Part shown: piece after piece, positions 49,501 through 58,646 of the stretch
How positions within the stretch are numbered: the stretch's first letter is position 1
Layout of the letters: each line of letters begins with the position of its first letter
Assembly (NCBI GenBank): GCA_012728875.1
Contig: JAAYEF010000018.1
Span: forward strand, 1 to 64,000
Length of the DNA: 64,000 bases
Direction: 5' to 3'
Source: Candidatus Cloacimonadota bacterium
GTDB taxonomy: Bacteria > Cloacimonadota > Cloacimonadia > Cloacimonadales > Cloacimonadaceae
Made by a program: the position numbers and the translations under genes
The notes under the pieces: generated by a model
Database searches by the model: none
Told to the model about the DNA's origin: nothing
Seen by the model: the letters and a program-made list of their open reading frames with translations, nothing else

Positions 49501-49626
49501 ATCGTGATGATTGGCGGACTGATCGTTTCCGCATTTTTGACCCTGGTGATCATCCCCGCCTTCTACTACCTTGCCGTGAAACAGCAGAAAACGAAAGTTG
49601 AGGTGGTTCCAGACGGCAATGTTTAG
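46534..49626 (+). CDS. RND family efflux transporter (AcrB-like)
   Basis: FLSDLSIKRPILVSMALLVFIVFG, VYPGAGPSEVETQVTKRIEDAL, repeated RND TM halves. Confidence 0.96.
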   Translation: MFLSDLSIKRPILVSMALLVFIVFGALAYFVLPLNLMPDINLPFVLIQTVYPGAGPSEVETQVTKRIEDALATVSMVDYTQSYSMENVSVVLVAFKIKKNVDVANQEVKDKVDAILRDLPEQVEKPVVMKLNMNTRPFMDIILSGKLDARELHELADTKLKDRFGQIPGVGEVAITGGAKRQVDVTLKDQVVYENRLSMMQLLQILAAQNLDMPAGNFKRGTQEYSVRLKGQYQGLDEIADADIPTAYGVKKLRDLADITDSSEEVRSRAIFHNMDDKVLQDNVVRISLTNASDGNVVSISKEVKKILPEIQADLPEGVNLDIVQDGSTFIRGTVEDTFVNIGLGILLTGLVLLLFLHDWRSTFIVALSMPIAIISTFVFLQVAGYSFNLLTLIGISVSVGILVTNSVVVIENIFRHKSLGLNSRDASAKGASEIAVAVLASTLTNVVVFLPIASMSSLAGQFFREFALTVTFATMMSLLTAFTITPMLAARILPEKSKPSRFGEKFDNIFNKFATWYRKFLGGVLSSKKRSRTIIFVTLGILVASLALIPVVGLEFIPEMDQGEMSITVELPQGYNIDQTAQTLTEVHKRLEKHKEIDHVITNLGSSGTMSTGTNLASSTIKLVDTKHRKLNSRQVADLVTRDLADIPNALIKVSAVSSGFGEDTGLEFYLQGQDNARLEQLKHKVTELIKDTPGLINLDTSTRSGRADITIRPKRAEMAAVNATTYELALALRGAIEGLVSTQYHEGDNLYDIKLSLEDESVDSPEKLENLSVTINWQPYPLSQLAEISFDEGTNLITHRDRRKTVVFTAGVAEGARMGDVMKDVNKRLDGLELPKGYRIIWGGNAEMMSDMVSDMVKTLLLAVLLTYMLLAAILENLLQPLLILGTVPLAIIGVILSLLITGQTFNLVSLMSIVMLVGIVVNNAILMLDHANGRRKEGAGIQEALMEAGEVKLKPIIMSTLAIAIGMLPMALGIGPAGLELRKSMGIVMIGGLIVSAFLTLVIIPAFYYLAVKQQKTKVEVVPDGNV

Positions 49627-49652
49627 AGCCACATAAAAGTCATGTGAACAAA

Positions 49653-49679
49653 AAAAGAGGGCGCGAAGCCCTCTTTTTG
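49653..49679. terminator. Probable bidirectional rho-independent terminator between convergent genes
   Basis: aaaaagagggc-gcgaa-gccctcttttt. Confidence 0.85.
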
Positions 49680-49697
49680 TTTGGTTAATAACGTGTC

Positions 49698-50546
49698 TTA
49701 GAACAATACATAGCTGAAGCCAAGCCCCAGCACTTCACGCCACTGGATGTTCGGGCTTTGTTCCTTTTCATAGATGAAATCCAGGTTCAGGTTCAGGCTC
49801 AACAGCTTCCAAAGCTTGAAGCTGAGCATGTTTTCCCACTTCACGTCGGGGGCTTTCCAGTCGTCATTGCCTTCCACGGCGTCGGATTTGAAAAGCGCCT
49901 GGTAGGCTGTGAGTTTGGAATTGTAGCTGGCATTCATCGCGCTGATGATCTGTTTGTATTCAGCGATCCCTTCCACACCGCCGTCGATGGGAAGTTTGTC
50001 GTTACGACGATTCCAGGTTTCACGCACAGCACCGCCAAGACGGACGTTCAGCTTGGTCTTTTCGGTGTTTACGATGGTGCGCATGATACCGGCGCTTTCG
50101 GTGAATTTGATGGGGTTCACGATATAAGTGTCCAGTCCGGTTTGTTGATCCAAAAACTGTGAGTCCATGCGCAGTGATACGTATGGGTCCACAAAGGATT
50201 TCAGAGTGAACTGCATAAGGGATTCAAAAGCGATCTGGTCCGTGGATTTCTGGGGCTTATCCCATTCCAATTGGCCGGCAGCATCTCTTTTTTGCATATG
50301 GGTTTGCCCAAATGCCAGCTTCAGGCTGTTTTTGTTGTTGAGCCAATCTTTCAGCTGTTTTTGAGCCACGGTGTTCGAGGTGGCGGTCCAGGTGATGTTG
50401 CTCAGCTCGCTGCCAGCCCAGTTGTCGCTGAATTGGCTCTGTGTAAGGTTCACCAGAATATCGGAATCGACGTCCCAACCTTTGGCGGCCAGAATGCTCA
50501 AGCTCATCAGAGCCATGATGATCAGTATCAGTTTGGGGGATTTCAC
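49698..50546 (-). CDS. DUF3078-like outer-membrane protein
   Basis: Signal peptide; VNLTQSQFSDNWAGSELSNITW..., C-terminal LGLGFSYVLF barrel end. Confidence 0.7.
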   Translation of the reverse strand: MKSPKLILIIMALMSLSILAAKGWDVDSDILVNLTQSQFSDNWAGSELSNITWTATSNTVAQKQLKDWLNNKNSLKLAFGQTHMQKRDAAGQLEWDKPQKSTDQIAFESLMQFTLKSFVDPYVSLRMDSQFLDQQTGLDTYIVNPIKFTESAGIMRTIVNTEKTKLNVRLGGAVRETWNRRNDKLPIDGGVEGIAEYKQIISAMNASYNSKLTAYQALFKSDAVEGNDDWKAPDVKWENMLSFKLWKLLSLNLNLDFIYEKEQSPNIQWREVLGLGFSYVLF

Positions 50547-50564
50547 GTTTACTATTCTCCTTTT

Positions 50565-51353
50565 TTAAGCCCAGATACCGGCTTCGGTGAGGGCCTTTTT
50601 CAAATTTTCCAAAAGGTCGGACTGCACGGCGCCCATTTCAGGATTGTTCACATGCACTGCCAGGCCATACTTGATCTCGCCGGCATTGGCGTCTTCGATC
50701 GAAATGGAAGGAGCGGGATCTCTCAGGATGCGGCTTTCGGAATTCACCACGTTCATGATCACGTCGCGACCCTTGTTCAGGTCAACTGTTCCAGGAGCAG
50801 CCAGGCTCAGCTCGATCTTGCGGGTGGGCATGGCGCTGAAGTTTGTGATGGCACCGCCGGAAATGGCGCTGTTGGGAACGATGATTTTCTTGTTGTCGCT
50901 GGTCAGGATGGTTGTGCTCAGGATGCCAATGTCTTCCACCTTTCCGGTTTGACCGCCGGCGTTAACCGTGTCGCCCAGTTTGAAGGGGCGCAAGCCGATC
51001 AGCATCACGCCGGAGGCAAGGTTGCTGAGCGAACCCTGCATGGCAACGCCGATGGCCAGCACTGCGGCGCTGACGATCATCATGAAGGAAGATGTTTTCA
51101 CGCCCACCACATTCAGTGCGCTGAGAACAATGATTAAAAGCAGAACGGCATAAAGCATATTCCCCAGGAAACTTGCCAGGGTCTTGTCTGCCTTCCGTTT
51201 AATCATGAAATTGGTGATTCCCCTGCTGATGGCTTTGGCAATCGCGTTTCCAATCACAAAAATTAATATCGCAATGACCAGCTTGATGCCAAAATTGGCA
51301 AGTTTGCCGGGCATCTCTGTCCAATCCATGCTCAAAAAGTTGATACTAGGCAT
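50565..51353 (-). CDS. Small-conductance mechanosensitive channel (MscS family)
   Basis: TM helices then ILVIGLRPFKLGDTVNAGGQTGKVEDIGILSTTILTSDNKKIIVPNS-type beta domain; start MPSINFLSM. Confidence 0.9.
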   Translation of the reverse strand: MPSINFLSMDWTEMPGKLANFGIKLVIAILIFVIGNAIAKAISRGITNFMIKRKADKTLASFLGNMLYAVLLLIIVLSALNVVGVKTSSFMMIVSAAVLAIGVAMQGSLSNLASGVMLIGLRPFKLGDTVNAGGQTGKVEDIGILSTTILTSDNKKIIVPNSAISGGAITNFSAMPTRKIELSLAAPGTVDLNKGRDVIMNVVNSESRILRDPAPSISIEDANAGEIKYGLAVHVNNPEMGAVQSDLLENLKKALTEAGIWA

Positions 51354-51539
51354 TTTAAACTCCTTATTTCTAAGTTGGAAATCCAACCAAGATTTCCAAG
51401 TCAATATAAACCAGATTAAATCCATGTCAAGATATATTTGGCTTAAATGTATTTGCCATAACGAAATATAGCTCCGAAATCTCAGAATCTCGGATTCATC
51501 CTTGACAGCAGCGCATTGTCCTCAAACCTTGCTTATAAT

Positions 51540-52235
51540 ATGAAACAATCAGAAGAAATCCCCGAATATCCCCAGCGAGATTTGCTTCGCATCCGCATCA
51601 AAAGGCTGTTTTACGAAGATTTGGAATTGGTGTCTGATATCGACTTGAAAGTATCTTCTGGCGAGAAAATCCTGCTCACCGGCAGCACCGGAAGCGGCAA
51701 AAGCTCATTGCTGAACACCCTGAACCTGATGAATCAAAACTATGAGGGCGAGGTCCTATTTCAGGGAAAGCCTGTCACGGAATATATTCCCCAGGTTCTG
51801 CGCAGCCAGATTGTGATGGTGATGCAGGAACCCTGGCTGGGCGAAGGCAGTGTGAGCGAAGTGCTGGACGAAGCCCTGGCTTTTTGCACCAACAAAAAAC
51901 GTCTCGATCAAGACCAAAATCAACGTATCCACCAGCTTTTCAAGGCTTTTGAACTTCCTGCGGATTATCTGCAAAAGAAAGCGGATCAACTTTCCGGCGG
52001 AGAAAAGCAAAGGGTGGCGCTGATCCGTGCGATGCTGCTCCAGCCCCAGGTTCTGCTGTTGGACGAAGTGTCGTCTGCCCTGGATCAAACAACCTCCGGC
52101 ATCATTTCGGATTTCATTTTCGAAAGCTGCGGCAGCACTGTGATCGCCATTTCTCACGATCCGCTTTGGCAAAGCCGCTGGCAGCGAAGGTGGCGGATTC
52201 AGGATGGCAAAATTCACGACAACGGAGGCCATTGA
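51540..52235 (+). CDS. ABC transporter ATPase, FetA/YbbL-like
   Basis: Walker A LTGSTGSGKSS, QLSGGEKQRVALIRAMLLQPQVLLLDEVSSALD; ATG 51540 or TTG 51516. Confidence 0.88.
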   Translation: MKQSEEIPEYPQRDLLRIRIKRLFYEDLELVSDIDLKVSSGEKILLTGSTGSGKSSLLNTLNLMNQNYEGEVLFQGKPVTEYIPQVLRSQIVMVMQEPWLGEGSVSEVLDEALAFCTNKKRLDQDQNQRIHQLFKAFELPADYLQKKADQLSGGEKQRVALIRAMLLQPQVLLLDEVSSALDQTTSGIISDFIFESCGSTVIAISHDPLWQSRWQRRWRIQDGKIHDNGGH

Positions 52236-52236
52236 A

Positions 52237-53019
52237 ATGGATATAAGTTATTGGGGCCTCTTCTTTTCGATGCTGCTTCTGCTGTTTCCGCTGGCCATCT
52301 TTCACCAACTGAAGTTGCAGCTCACCAGGCAGCTTTTCACGGCTTTCGGACGCATGATCGCTCAGCTTGCCCTCATCGGACTTTGGCTGCAGTTTTTGTT
52401 TCAAAAGGACAATGCCTGGCTCACCCTGCTTTGGGTGCTGATCATGCTCAGCAATGCGGTCATCACTCTGCGCGGCAGGATCAAATTCCAGCGTCGCATC
52501 CTTGCTCCCATCTTTTTTATGGCTCTGGGGGTGGCTTCCCTGATCGTGCTGCCCTGGCTGCTTTTTGTGGTGATCCGTCCGCGGCCTTTTTTGGCAGCCA
52601 CCATCGTGATTCCCATCTATGGCATGGTTTTGGGCAACACCATGAACAGCTGCGCCCTGGCGATGGAACGTTTTGAAGGCAAATTGAGCGACAACTGGAA
52701 GGCATATTTCACCCGCATCACCCTGGGTGCCAGCCACTGGGAAGCTGCGTTGCCCGCCTTCCAGCAGGCCATGCACATTTCGCTTTTGCCCAGGCTTCTA
52801 TCCATCGCATCCATGGGGGTGGTGAGCCTGCCCGGAATGATGTCCGGTCAAATCCTGGGCGGAGCCTCGGCCGTGGTGGCCATCAAATATCAAATGATGA
52901 TCATGGCAGCCATTTTCACCTCGGTCACCATTGCAGACTATCTCGCCATCCGGCTCTACCTCAAGCGTCGTTTCGATCAATATTATCTGCCCAAGGGGGA
53001 ACCCAGGAAAAAGCCCTGA
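52237..53019 (+). CDS. FetB/UPF0014-family permease
   Basis: RMIAQLALIGLWLQFLF, IPIYGMVLGNTMNSCALAMERF, SLPGMMSGQILGGASAVVAIKYQMMIM. Confidence 0.9.
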   Translation: MDISYWGLFFSMLLLLFPLAIFHQLKLQLTRQLFTAFGRMIAQLALIGLWLQFLFQKDNAWLTLLWVLIMLSNAVITLRGRIKFQRRILAPIFFMALGVASLIVLPWLLFVVIRPRPFLAATIVIPIYGMVLGNTMNSCALAMERFEGKLSDNWKAYFTRITLGASHWEAALPAFQQAMHISLLPRLLSIASMGVVSLPGMMSGQILGGASAVVAIKYQMMIMAAIFTSVTIADYLAIRLYLKRRFDQYYLPKGEPRKKP

Positions 53020-53348
53020 CCCCCAGGCCGAAAAGCATTTGCCAATCAACCCAAAGGCATCCTGAACAGCTTTTGGGATGTGTTTGGCCTGCATAGCCGA
53101 TGTTTCCAGCTTGAGCCATGAAGTGCCGGTGTTTGAAGCAGTCAAGCGCACTGAACACAGGGCAATTTGATCCAATGAAGCGCCTAAAAGCTTGCCAAGC
53201 CTTTCCAAAACGAGATTTTTCTTGACACAGAATCCCCCCGACAAAAATGGAAGAGTTGTGCCAGATGCGTTTGCAAACGGCTAATCCTTGGCTGTGCAAG
53301 CAAATCCGGCTTAAAAAAAACAAAATAATATCAATAAAGGGAACCTTG

Positions 53349-54050
53349 ATGAGCCAGATTGCACAAAACCTGAAAAACGTGCAGGAAAAGATTGCCCAAA
53401 CCCTGCGGCAATGCGGTCGCGATGGTGAACACATCACTTTGGTGGCTGTCACCAAGACCCATCCTGTGGAGCTGATCGACGAAGCTTTGCGGCTTGGCAT
53501 CACCCACATTGCGGAAAACAAGGTGCAGGAAGCCGAACGCAAGATCCCGCTTTTGAGCGCTCCCTATGAAGCTTTTCATTTCATCGGCCGCTTGCAGACC
53601 AACAAGATCAACAAGCTCCTGAGCCTGAACCCCGCGCTTGTTCAGTCCGTTGGCAGCCTGTATCTGGCGCAGGAACTGAACAGATCCCTGGGCAGAAAGA
53701 ACCTGACGCAGGACATCCTGGTGCAGATCAACACCACCGCCGAAGAAACCAAAAGCGGGGTGGATCTGGACAACGCTGAAGACATGATCTGGCAGATCGC
53801 ATCCCTTTCCAGCCTGCGCATCCGGGGTTTGATGACCATGGGCGTCATGAGCCTGGATCCTGAAAAGACCAGACCCTTTTTCAGGCAGCTTTTTGCCCTG
53901 AAGGAAAAACTGGAAAGCCAAAACATCCCCGGAGTAAGCTGGGAGCACCTTTCCATGGGCATGAGCGGCGATTTTGAAGTCGCTTTGCAGGAAGGTGCGA
54001 ACATGCTGCGTCTGGGTTCGGTCATCTTTGGCCAAAGGAATTACGGGTGA
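53349..54050 (+). CDS. YggS/PROSC family PLP homeostasis protein
   Basis: ITLVAVTKTHPVELIDEALRLGITHIAENKVQEAERKI, FHFIGRLQTNKINKLL, LSMGMSGDFEVALQEGANMLRLGSVIFG. Confidence 0.94.
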   Translation: MSQIAQNLKNVQEKIAQTLRQCGRDGEHITLVAVTKTHPVELIDEALRLGITHIAENKVQEAERKIPLLSAPYEAFHFIGRLQTNKINKLLSLNPALVQSVGSLYLAQELNRSLGRKNLTQDILVQINTTAEETKSGVDLDNAEDMIWQIASLSSLRIRGLMTMGVMSLDPEKTRPFFRQLFALKEKLESQNIPGVSWEHLSMGMSGDFEVALQEGANMLRLGSVIFGQRNYG

Positions 54051-54055
54051 AGCCT

Positions 54056-54699
54056 TGAATATCCTGATCATGCTGATCATCTTCGTGACCGCCTATTTTT
54101 ATGGCTGTTTTTCCACTGCGCGCGTGGTGGCTCGCACATTTCGCTCTTTGAAGATCCAAAAAATAGGCACCGGACTGGCAGACACGGAAAACATCTATCG
54201 CAACGTCAGCAAATCCATGGGCATCGTGGTGGGCGCGCTGGACATGACCAAAGCCCTGCTCTTTTTGCAGGTGGTGGAAACCCTGATGAGGCTTTTGGCA
54301 GCCCATGGCTCCATTGCCGGAGCAGATCTGCTCTACCACAAAAATGTGATGCTGATCTATGGAACAGCCATGCTGATTGGTCATTGCCTCCCAGTTACAC
54401 ACAAATTCCGCGGCGGACGCGGCGTGTTCACCTACACTGGCTATCTGCTCTATTTTATGCCGCTTCCAATGGTGATAACCCTCGTGGTGGCGTGGCTGAT
54501 CGTGGTTTTGTGGAAGCAGTTCCGCTTTGCGCAATATGTGGTGGTGATCCTGCCCGTTTTGCTTTCCCACTTCTTTTTTGCCTTCATCCCCAGTTTCAGG
54601 GTGGATTTACCCCGCTTTTTTGTTGCCATCGTCTGGAGTAATGCCATTTTAATGGGGATCTTGAATTTTGCCGTGTCCAAAAAACTGGGGGAGCTGTAA
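54056..54699 (+). CDS. PlsY-like glycerol-3-phosphate acyltransferase family membrane protein (divergent)
   Basis: GHCLPVTHKFRGGRGVFTYTG resembles the PlsY GHxxPxxxxFxGGKG motif; TTG 54056 start. Confidence 0.7.
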
Positions 54700-55629
54700 A
54701 TGCGTGAACATGCAGTTGCACACAAAAAGAAAAACCCAAGCTCTTTTTTGAGCGCCATAGACATCATCACCCTGGCATATTGCACGTGGTTTGTTGTCTA
54801 TATGAGCATCGGCATCTTTTTGGGCAGGGTTGAAAATGCGGAAAAACACCTGCCCGGCCATCTGCTGGTGGCGGGCGCTGTTTTGATCATGGCGTGGGCT
54901 GAAAGGCATCTGGATTTCACCAGGAAACCCATGCTGCTTCGAGCCTTGCAGTTTTTGCGCGGGGTTTACCCAATCCTGCTTTTCACCTATTATTATGGCT
55001 CGCTTCACGCTGTGGCGCGCATTGTGTTTCCCGATTGGCTGGATCCCTGGTTCATGGAACTGGATCACAAAATCTTTGGCTACTACCCCTCTCTGGTTTG
55101 GGGACAAAAATTCAACCACTGGCTCACTCAGGAGCTTTTCCACTTCGCCTATTTTTGCTATTATCCCATGATCGGCGGTCTGCCCGTCTATTTCTATCTG
55201 AAAAACAAGCCTGCCTTCAAGGAATTGATTTTTAATCTCACCTTTGTATTTTACTGCTGCTATGTGTTTTACAGCCTGATCCCGGTGGTGGGAGCCCGCA
55301 TCCACACCGATGCGCTCACGCTTTCGCAAACCTATCGGGGCGGGCTTTTCACCCGCATCATGGCTTTGATCTACAACCGCAGCAACCACTGGGGCGGAGC
55401 TTTTCCCAGTTCCCACATCGCCATCGCGATCGTGCTCACCATCGCCGCCTTAAAACACGTTCCCAAAATTGGCTACCTGTTTGTCTTCATCACCTTTTTC
55501 CTGTCTGTGGCAACGGTTTACTGTCACTACCACTGGTTTGTGGACGCCCTGGCGGGAACCTTCACCGGCATCGCAGGCTGGTTTGCGGGAAGCTGGACCC
55601 GGCTGAAGCTGGAAAGGAGCGCAGCTTGA
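54700..55629 (+). CDS. PAP2 superfamily phosphatase-like membrane protein
   Basis: HWGGAFPSSHIAIAIVLTIAA and ATVYCHYHWFVDALAG (PSGH-like and SRxxxxxHxxxD-like motifs). Confidence 0.85.
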   Translation: MREHAVAHKKKNPSSFLSAIDIITLAYCTWFVVYMSIGIFLGRVENAEKHLPGHLLVAGAVLIMAWAERHLDFTRKPMLLRALQFLRGVYPILLFTYYYGSLHAVARIVFPDWLDPWFMELDHKIFGYYPSLVWGQKFNHWLTQELFHFAYFCYYPMIGGLPVYFYLKNKPAFKELIFNLTFVFYCCYVFYSLIPVVGARIHTDALTLSQTYRGGLFTRIMALIYNRSNHWGGAFPSSHIAIAIVLTIAALKHVPKIGYLFVFITFFLSVATVYCHYHWFVDALAGTFTGIAGWFAGSWTRLKLERSAA

Positions 55630-56672
55630 AAACACTGACAGCGTTGATCTTATCCCTGTTGATCCTGCCTCTGTGCGCATGGTGGGACATGCCGAATCTG
55701 CCCATCACTTCCTTCGATTATGGCAGCCCTGCAGGAAATGTTTCCCCGATGGCAATCGGCATGGGCGCCCTGAACCTGACCAATGCCGGAGATTTTTATG
55801 CCAGCCACTCCAATCCGGCGCTTTTGGGTTCAAACCAATACAGCCTACTGGCCGCCAGCTTCAGGGTGAAGGGCGATAAAGACATGAGCATCGTCGAAGC
55901 CGCCCAGTTCAGCAACGTATTGCGCCCCAGTCAGTTCAAATATGTCACCCTCCTGGCAAAACAAGCCGCTTTCACCTATCAGCCCATGTCGTCCATCTAC
56001 ATCATGGAAAGCCCGGATTCACTTTTCGGCTATGACGGCAGCTTTCGCTATCTGGACTATCAGCTTGATAAATGGCAGGTTAGCCTGGCTGGAAGCGATA
56101 AATCCTGGCAGGATCTCCGCTTTGGTTTGAACGCGAAATATCTCAACGGCAGGCTGGTCTATCTGCGTTCCGAGCGTCCGGACACCACCTTCATCGACAC
56201 CAGGGTCAGGGGTTTTTCCACCGACCTGGGTCTCACCCTGCAAACCGGCGCCTTCACCTTTGGACTGGCAGCCACGGATATTGTGTCAAGGCTCTATTGG
56301 GATTGGGGTTACGATTCCGTTCCCCTGCAAAGTCATCTGGCTTTGGGGGCGCAATATGGAACCGATAACCTGATCGTGAGCGTTGGCGGCCAGGGTAAGA
56401 TTTCCAAAACCCCCGGGCTCACCTACCACCTTGGCGCCCAATATCTTTGGGACTGGGGATCCAACGCTTACAACAGCGCCGAAGCAGCGCAGGCATTTGC
56501 CTTGCGGGCAGGGCTTTACAGCCATGACTTTTATGGCATTGAAAATGTCAACTTCACCCTTGGCATGGGCTACAACTACAACATCTTCCGTTTCGATGTT
56601 GCAGTGAACAACAAAGGTTTGCGCCTGAGCGACAGCGAATATCTCTTTTCCCTGGGGCTGGGGCTGCCATAA
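55626..56672 (+). CDS. PorV/PorQ-like outer-membrane beta-barrel protein
   Basis: MAIGMGALNLTNAGDFYASHSNPALLG N-terminal signature, beta-barrel pattern; TTG start. Confidence 0.7.
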   Translation: MKTLTALILSLLILPLCAWWDMPNLPITSFDYGSPAGNVSPMAIGMGALNLTNAGDFYASHSNPALLGSNQYSLLAASFRVKGDKDMSIVEAAQFSNVLRPSQFKYVTLLAKQAAFTYQPMSSIYIMESPDSLFGYDGSFRYLDYQLDKWQVSLAGSDKSWQDLRFGLNAKYLNGRLVYLRSERPDTTFIDTRVRGFSTDLGLTLQTGAFTFGLAATDIVSRLYWDWGYDSVPLQSHLALGAQYGTDNLIVSVGGQGKISKTPGLTYHLGAQYLWDWGSNAYNSAEAAQAFALRAGLYSHDFYGIENVNFTLGMGYNYNIFRFDVAVNNKGLRLSDSEYLFSLGLGLP

Positions 56673-56675
56673 AGC

Positions 56676-58646
56676 ATGAACGGCTTCAGCTTTCTGAATT
56701 CCGGCCTGCTGTTTTTCACAGCCGCCACCATCCTGCCGCTGCTGATCTGGCTTTTGGCAAAACGGAAACCCAAACGTGTGGTTTTTCCCACTCTGCGCTT
56801 CATCAAGGCGGGACAGCAGGAAGAAAAAAAGCGCACCAAGCTGAAAAACATCATCCTGCTCATCATCCGTATGCTGATCATTTTGCTGGTCACGCTGGCG
56901 GCAACGCGACCCCTCTTGAATTCCAAAAAACTCAAGCCCTCCAAAAAGCATCCGCCCACCGCGATTGCCATTTTGCTGGACACCTCCTACAGCATGGATT
57001 ATGTCACGGAATCCCGCAGCAGTCTGGATCGCGCCAAAAGCGCACTGGAAAGGATCTCCCAAGCCTGCGACCCCGAAGACCGCTTCATCCTGGTCACTTC
57101 CGACGAAAAGTGGAATCGCCTGCATTCGCAGATCTACGCCGGCGGCATGCCGGATGACCTTTTGGCGCAGATTTCCACCACCTACCACCCTCTGCCATTG
57201 CAAGCCATGCTGGAACTTGCTCAAACCAAATTGGGCGAAACCCAGCTGGCAAACCGGGAACTATATCTGATCACCGACGGCCAGGAGCAGGAATATCCCT
57301 CCACTCCTGACCTGACTTTGAATGTGATCAATCTTGCCACGGACAAGGAATTGGACAACCTGAGCTGCTCCAACGCCAGGGTCCTGCCCCAGCTTGTGGA
57401 ACGTTCACGGCGTCAGAATATCGAATTTCAGGTGAGCAATCACGGTTCAAACAGCCGCGAAGAAGTATTGGTGCGCGTGGTTTTGGGCGAAGCCAAGGCT
57501 GCCGAAAAGTTCATCTCCCTGGCTCCGAAGCAAACTGTGAATCAAAGCATCAGCGTGGATTTGCGCGAAGACGGCTGGCAAAGCGGGTATGTGGAAGTGG
57601 TGGACGACCGCCTTGAGCAGGACAACCGCAGCTATTTTGCCTTTCCCTTCCATCTGACTCCGCGCGTGGCGGTGGTGACTGCCAATCCCGGACTGCCCCT
57701 GTTTTTGAAACCCATTTTGGACGTCTATGCCGGAAGCGGCAGCGTTGACCGCATCGGACCACAGCAGCTAAGCCTTTCTCTGCTGGACAGATACCAGATC
57801 TTCATCTTTGCCGGAGCCGGAGCCTGGACTCCCAAACTGCGCGATATCGTTGCCCGGCTGGATGAAAGCGGACGCGGTGCGCTTTTCTGCCTGGATTCCC
57901 AGGTCTCGCTGGAATATCGCTCCATGCTGGAAAACCTGTTTGGCGCCAAATTCGGAACCTGGCAAAGTGATGGCGGATCAGTTACTTACGTGAACCCGCA
58001 CCACTTCACCACCCAGCTTTTGCGCGGAAAGCAGATTCGCTACAACAGCCTGGCGGGAAGCTGGAACCTTTCCTCCAGCAGCGGAACCACGCTCCTGAGC
58101 GGAGCCGGAACCTCCTATGCAATGGCGAAAAACAACTTTGTGCTGTGGAATTTCGATCTGGTTGACCAGCGTTCCACCTTCTTTTTGGATGCCGCCTTTG
58201 CAGTTTTCGCATATCGCAGCTTGGAACACAGCGGGACGATGGTGGCTTCGGGCGAGCATCTGGTTCTGGGAGATACAGTTGGCGCCGCGGAAATCATCCT
58301 GCCCGGCGGCAAGGCCTTGGAGCTTGCCACGCGTTCTTACAAGCTGGAACAGCCTGGCATACATACACTTGTGCAGCCGGATGGCACCCAAAAGGTGGTG
58401 GCGGTGAACGCCCCTCTGGCGGAAAGCGAATTCAAACCCATGAACCACAAGGATTTAAAGAACACCAAGCTCCTGGGTGAAAACTGGTTTGACAGCCTCT
58501 TTCACACCCGCTTGGGACACGATCTTTGGAAGATATTATTGGCGGCGGCACTTGTGCTGGTGATTTTGGAAATCATCATCGTGAAAACCGAAGAACTGCG
58601 TCCTGCTGCAGCCGCTTCAAACCCCGTAACAGGGAGTGATACATGA
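56676..58646 (+). CDS. BatA-like/VWA domain membrane protein
   Basis: FLNSGLLFFTAATILPLLIWLLAKRKPKRVVFPTLRFI; MIDAS-like LLDTSYSMD; C-terminal TM. Confidence 0.82.
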   Translation: MNGFSFLNSGLLFFTAATILPLLIWLLAKRKPKRVVFPTLRFIKAGQQEEKKRTKLKNIILLIIRMLIILLVTLAATRPLLNSKKLKPSKKHPPTAIAILLDTSYSMDYVTESRSSLDRAKSALERISQACDPEDRFILVTSDEKWNRLHSQIYAGGMPDDLLAQISTTYHPLPLQAMLELAQTKLGETQLANRELYLITDGQEQEYPSTPDLTLNVINLATDKELDNLSCSNARVLPQLVERSRRQNIEFQVSNHGSNSREEVLVRVVLGEAKAAEKFISLAPKQTVNQSISVDLREDGWQSGYVEVVDDRLEQDNRSYFAFPFHLTPRVAVVTANPGLPLFLKPILDVYAGSGSVDRIGPQQLSLSLLDRYQIFIFAGAGAWTPKLRDIVARLDESGRGALFCLDSQVSLEYRSMLENLFGAKFGTWQSDGGSVTYVNPHHFTTQLLRGKQIRYNSLAGSWNLSSSSGTTLLSGAGTSYAMAKNNFVLWNFDLVDQRSTFFLDAAFAVFAYRSLEHSGTMVASGEHLVLGDTVGAAEIILPGGKALELATRSYKLEQPGIHTLVQPDGTQKVVAVNAPLAESEFKPMNHKDLKNTKLLGENWFDSLFHTRLGHDLWKILLAAALVLVILEIIIVKTEELRPAAAASNPVTGSDT

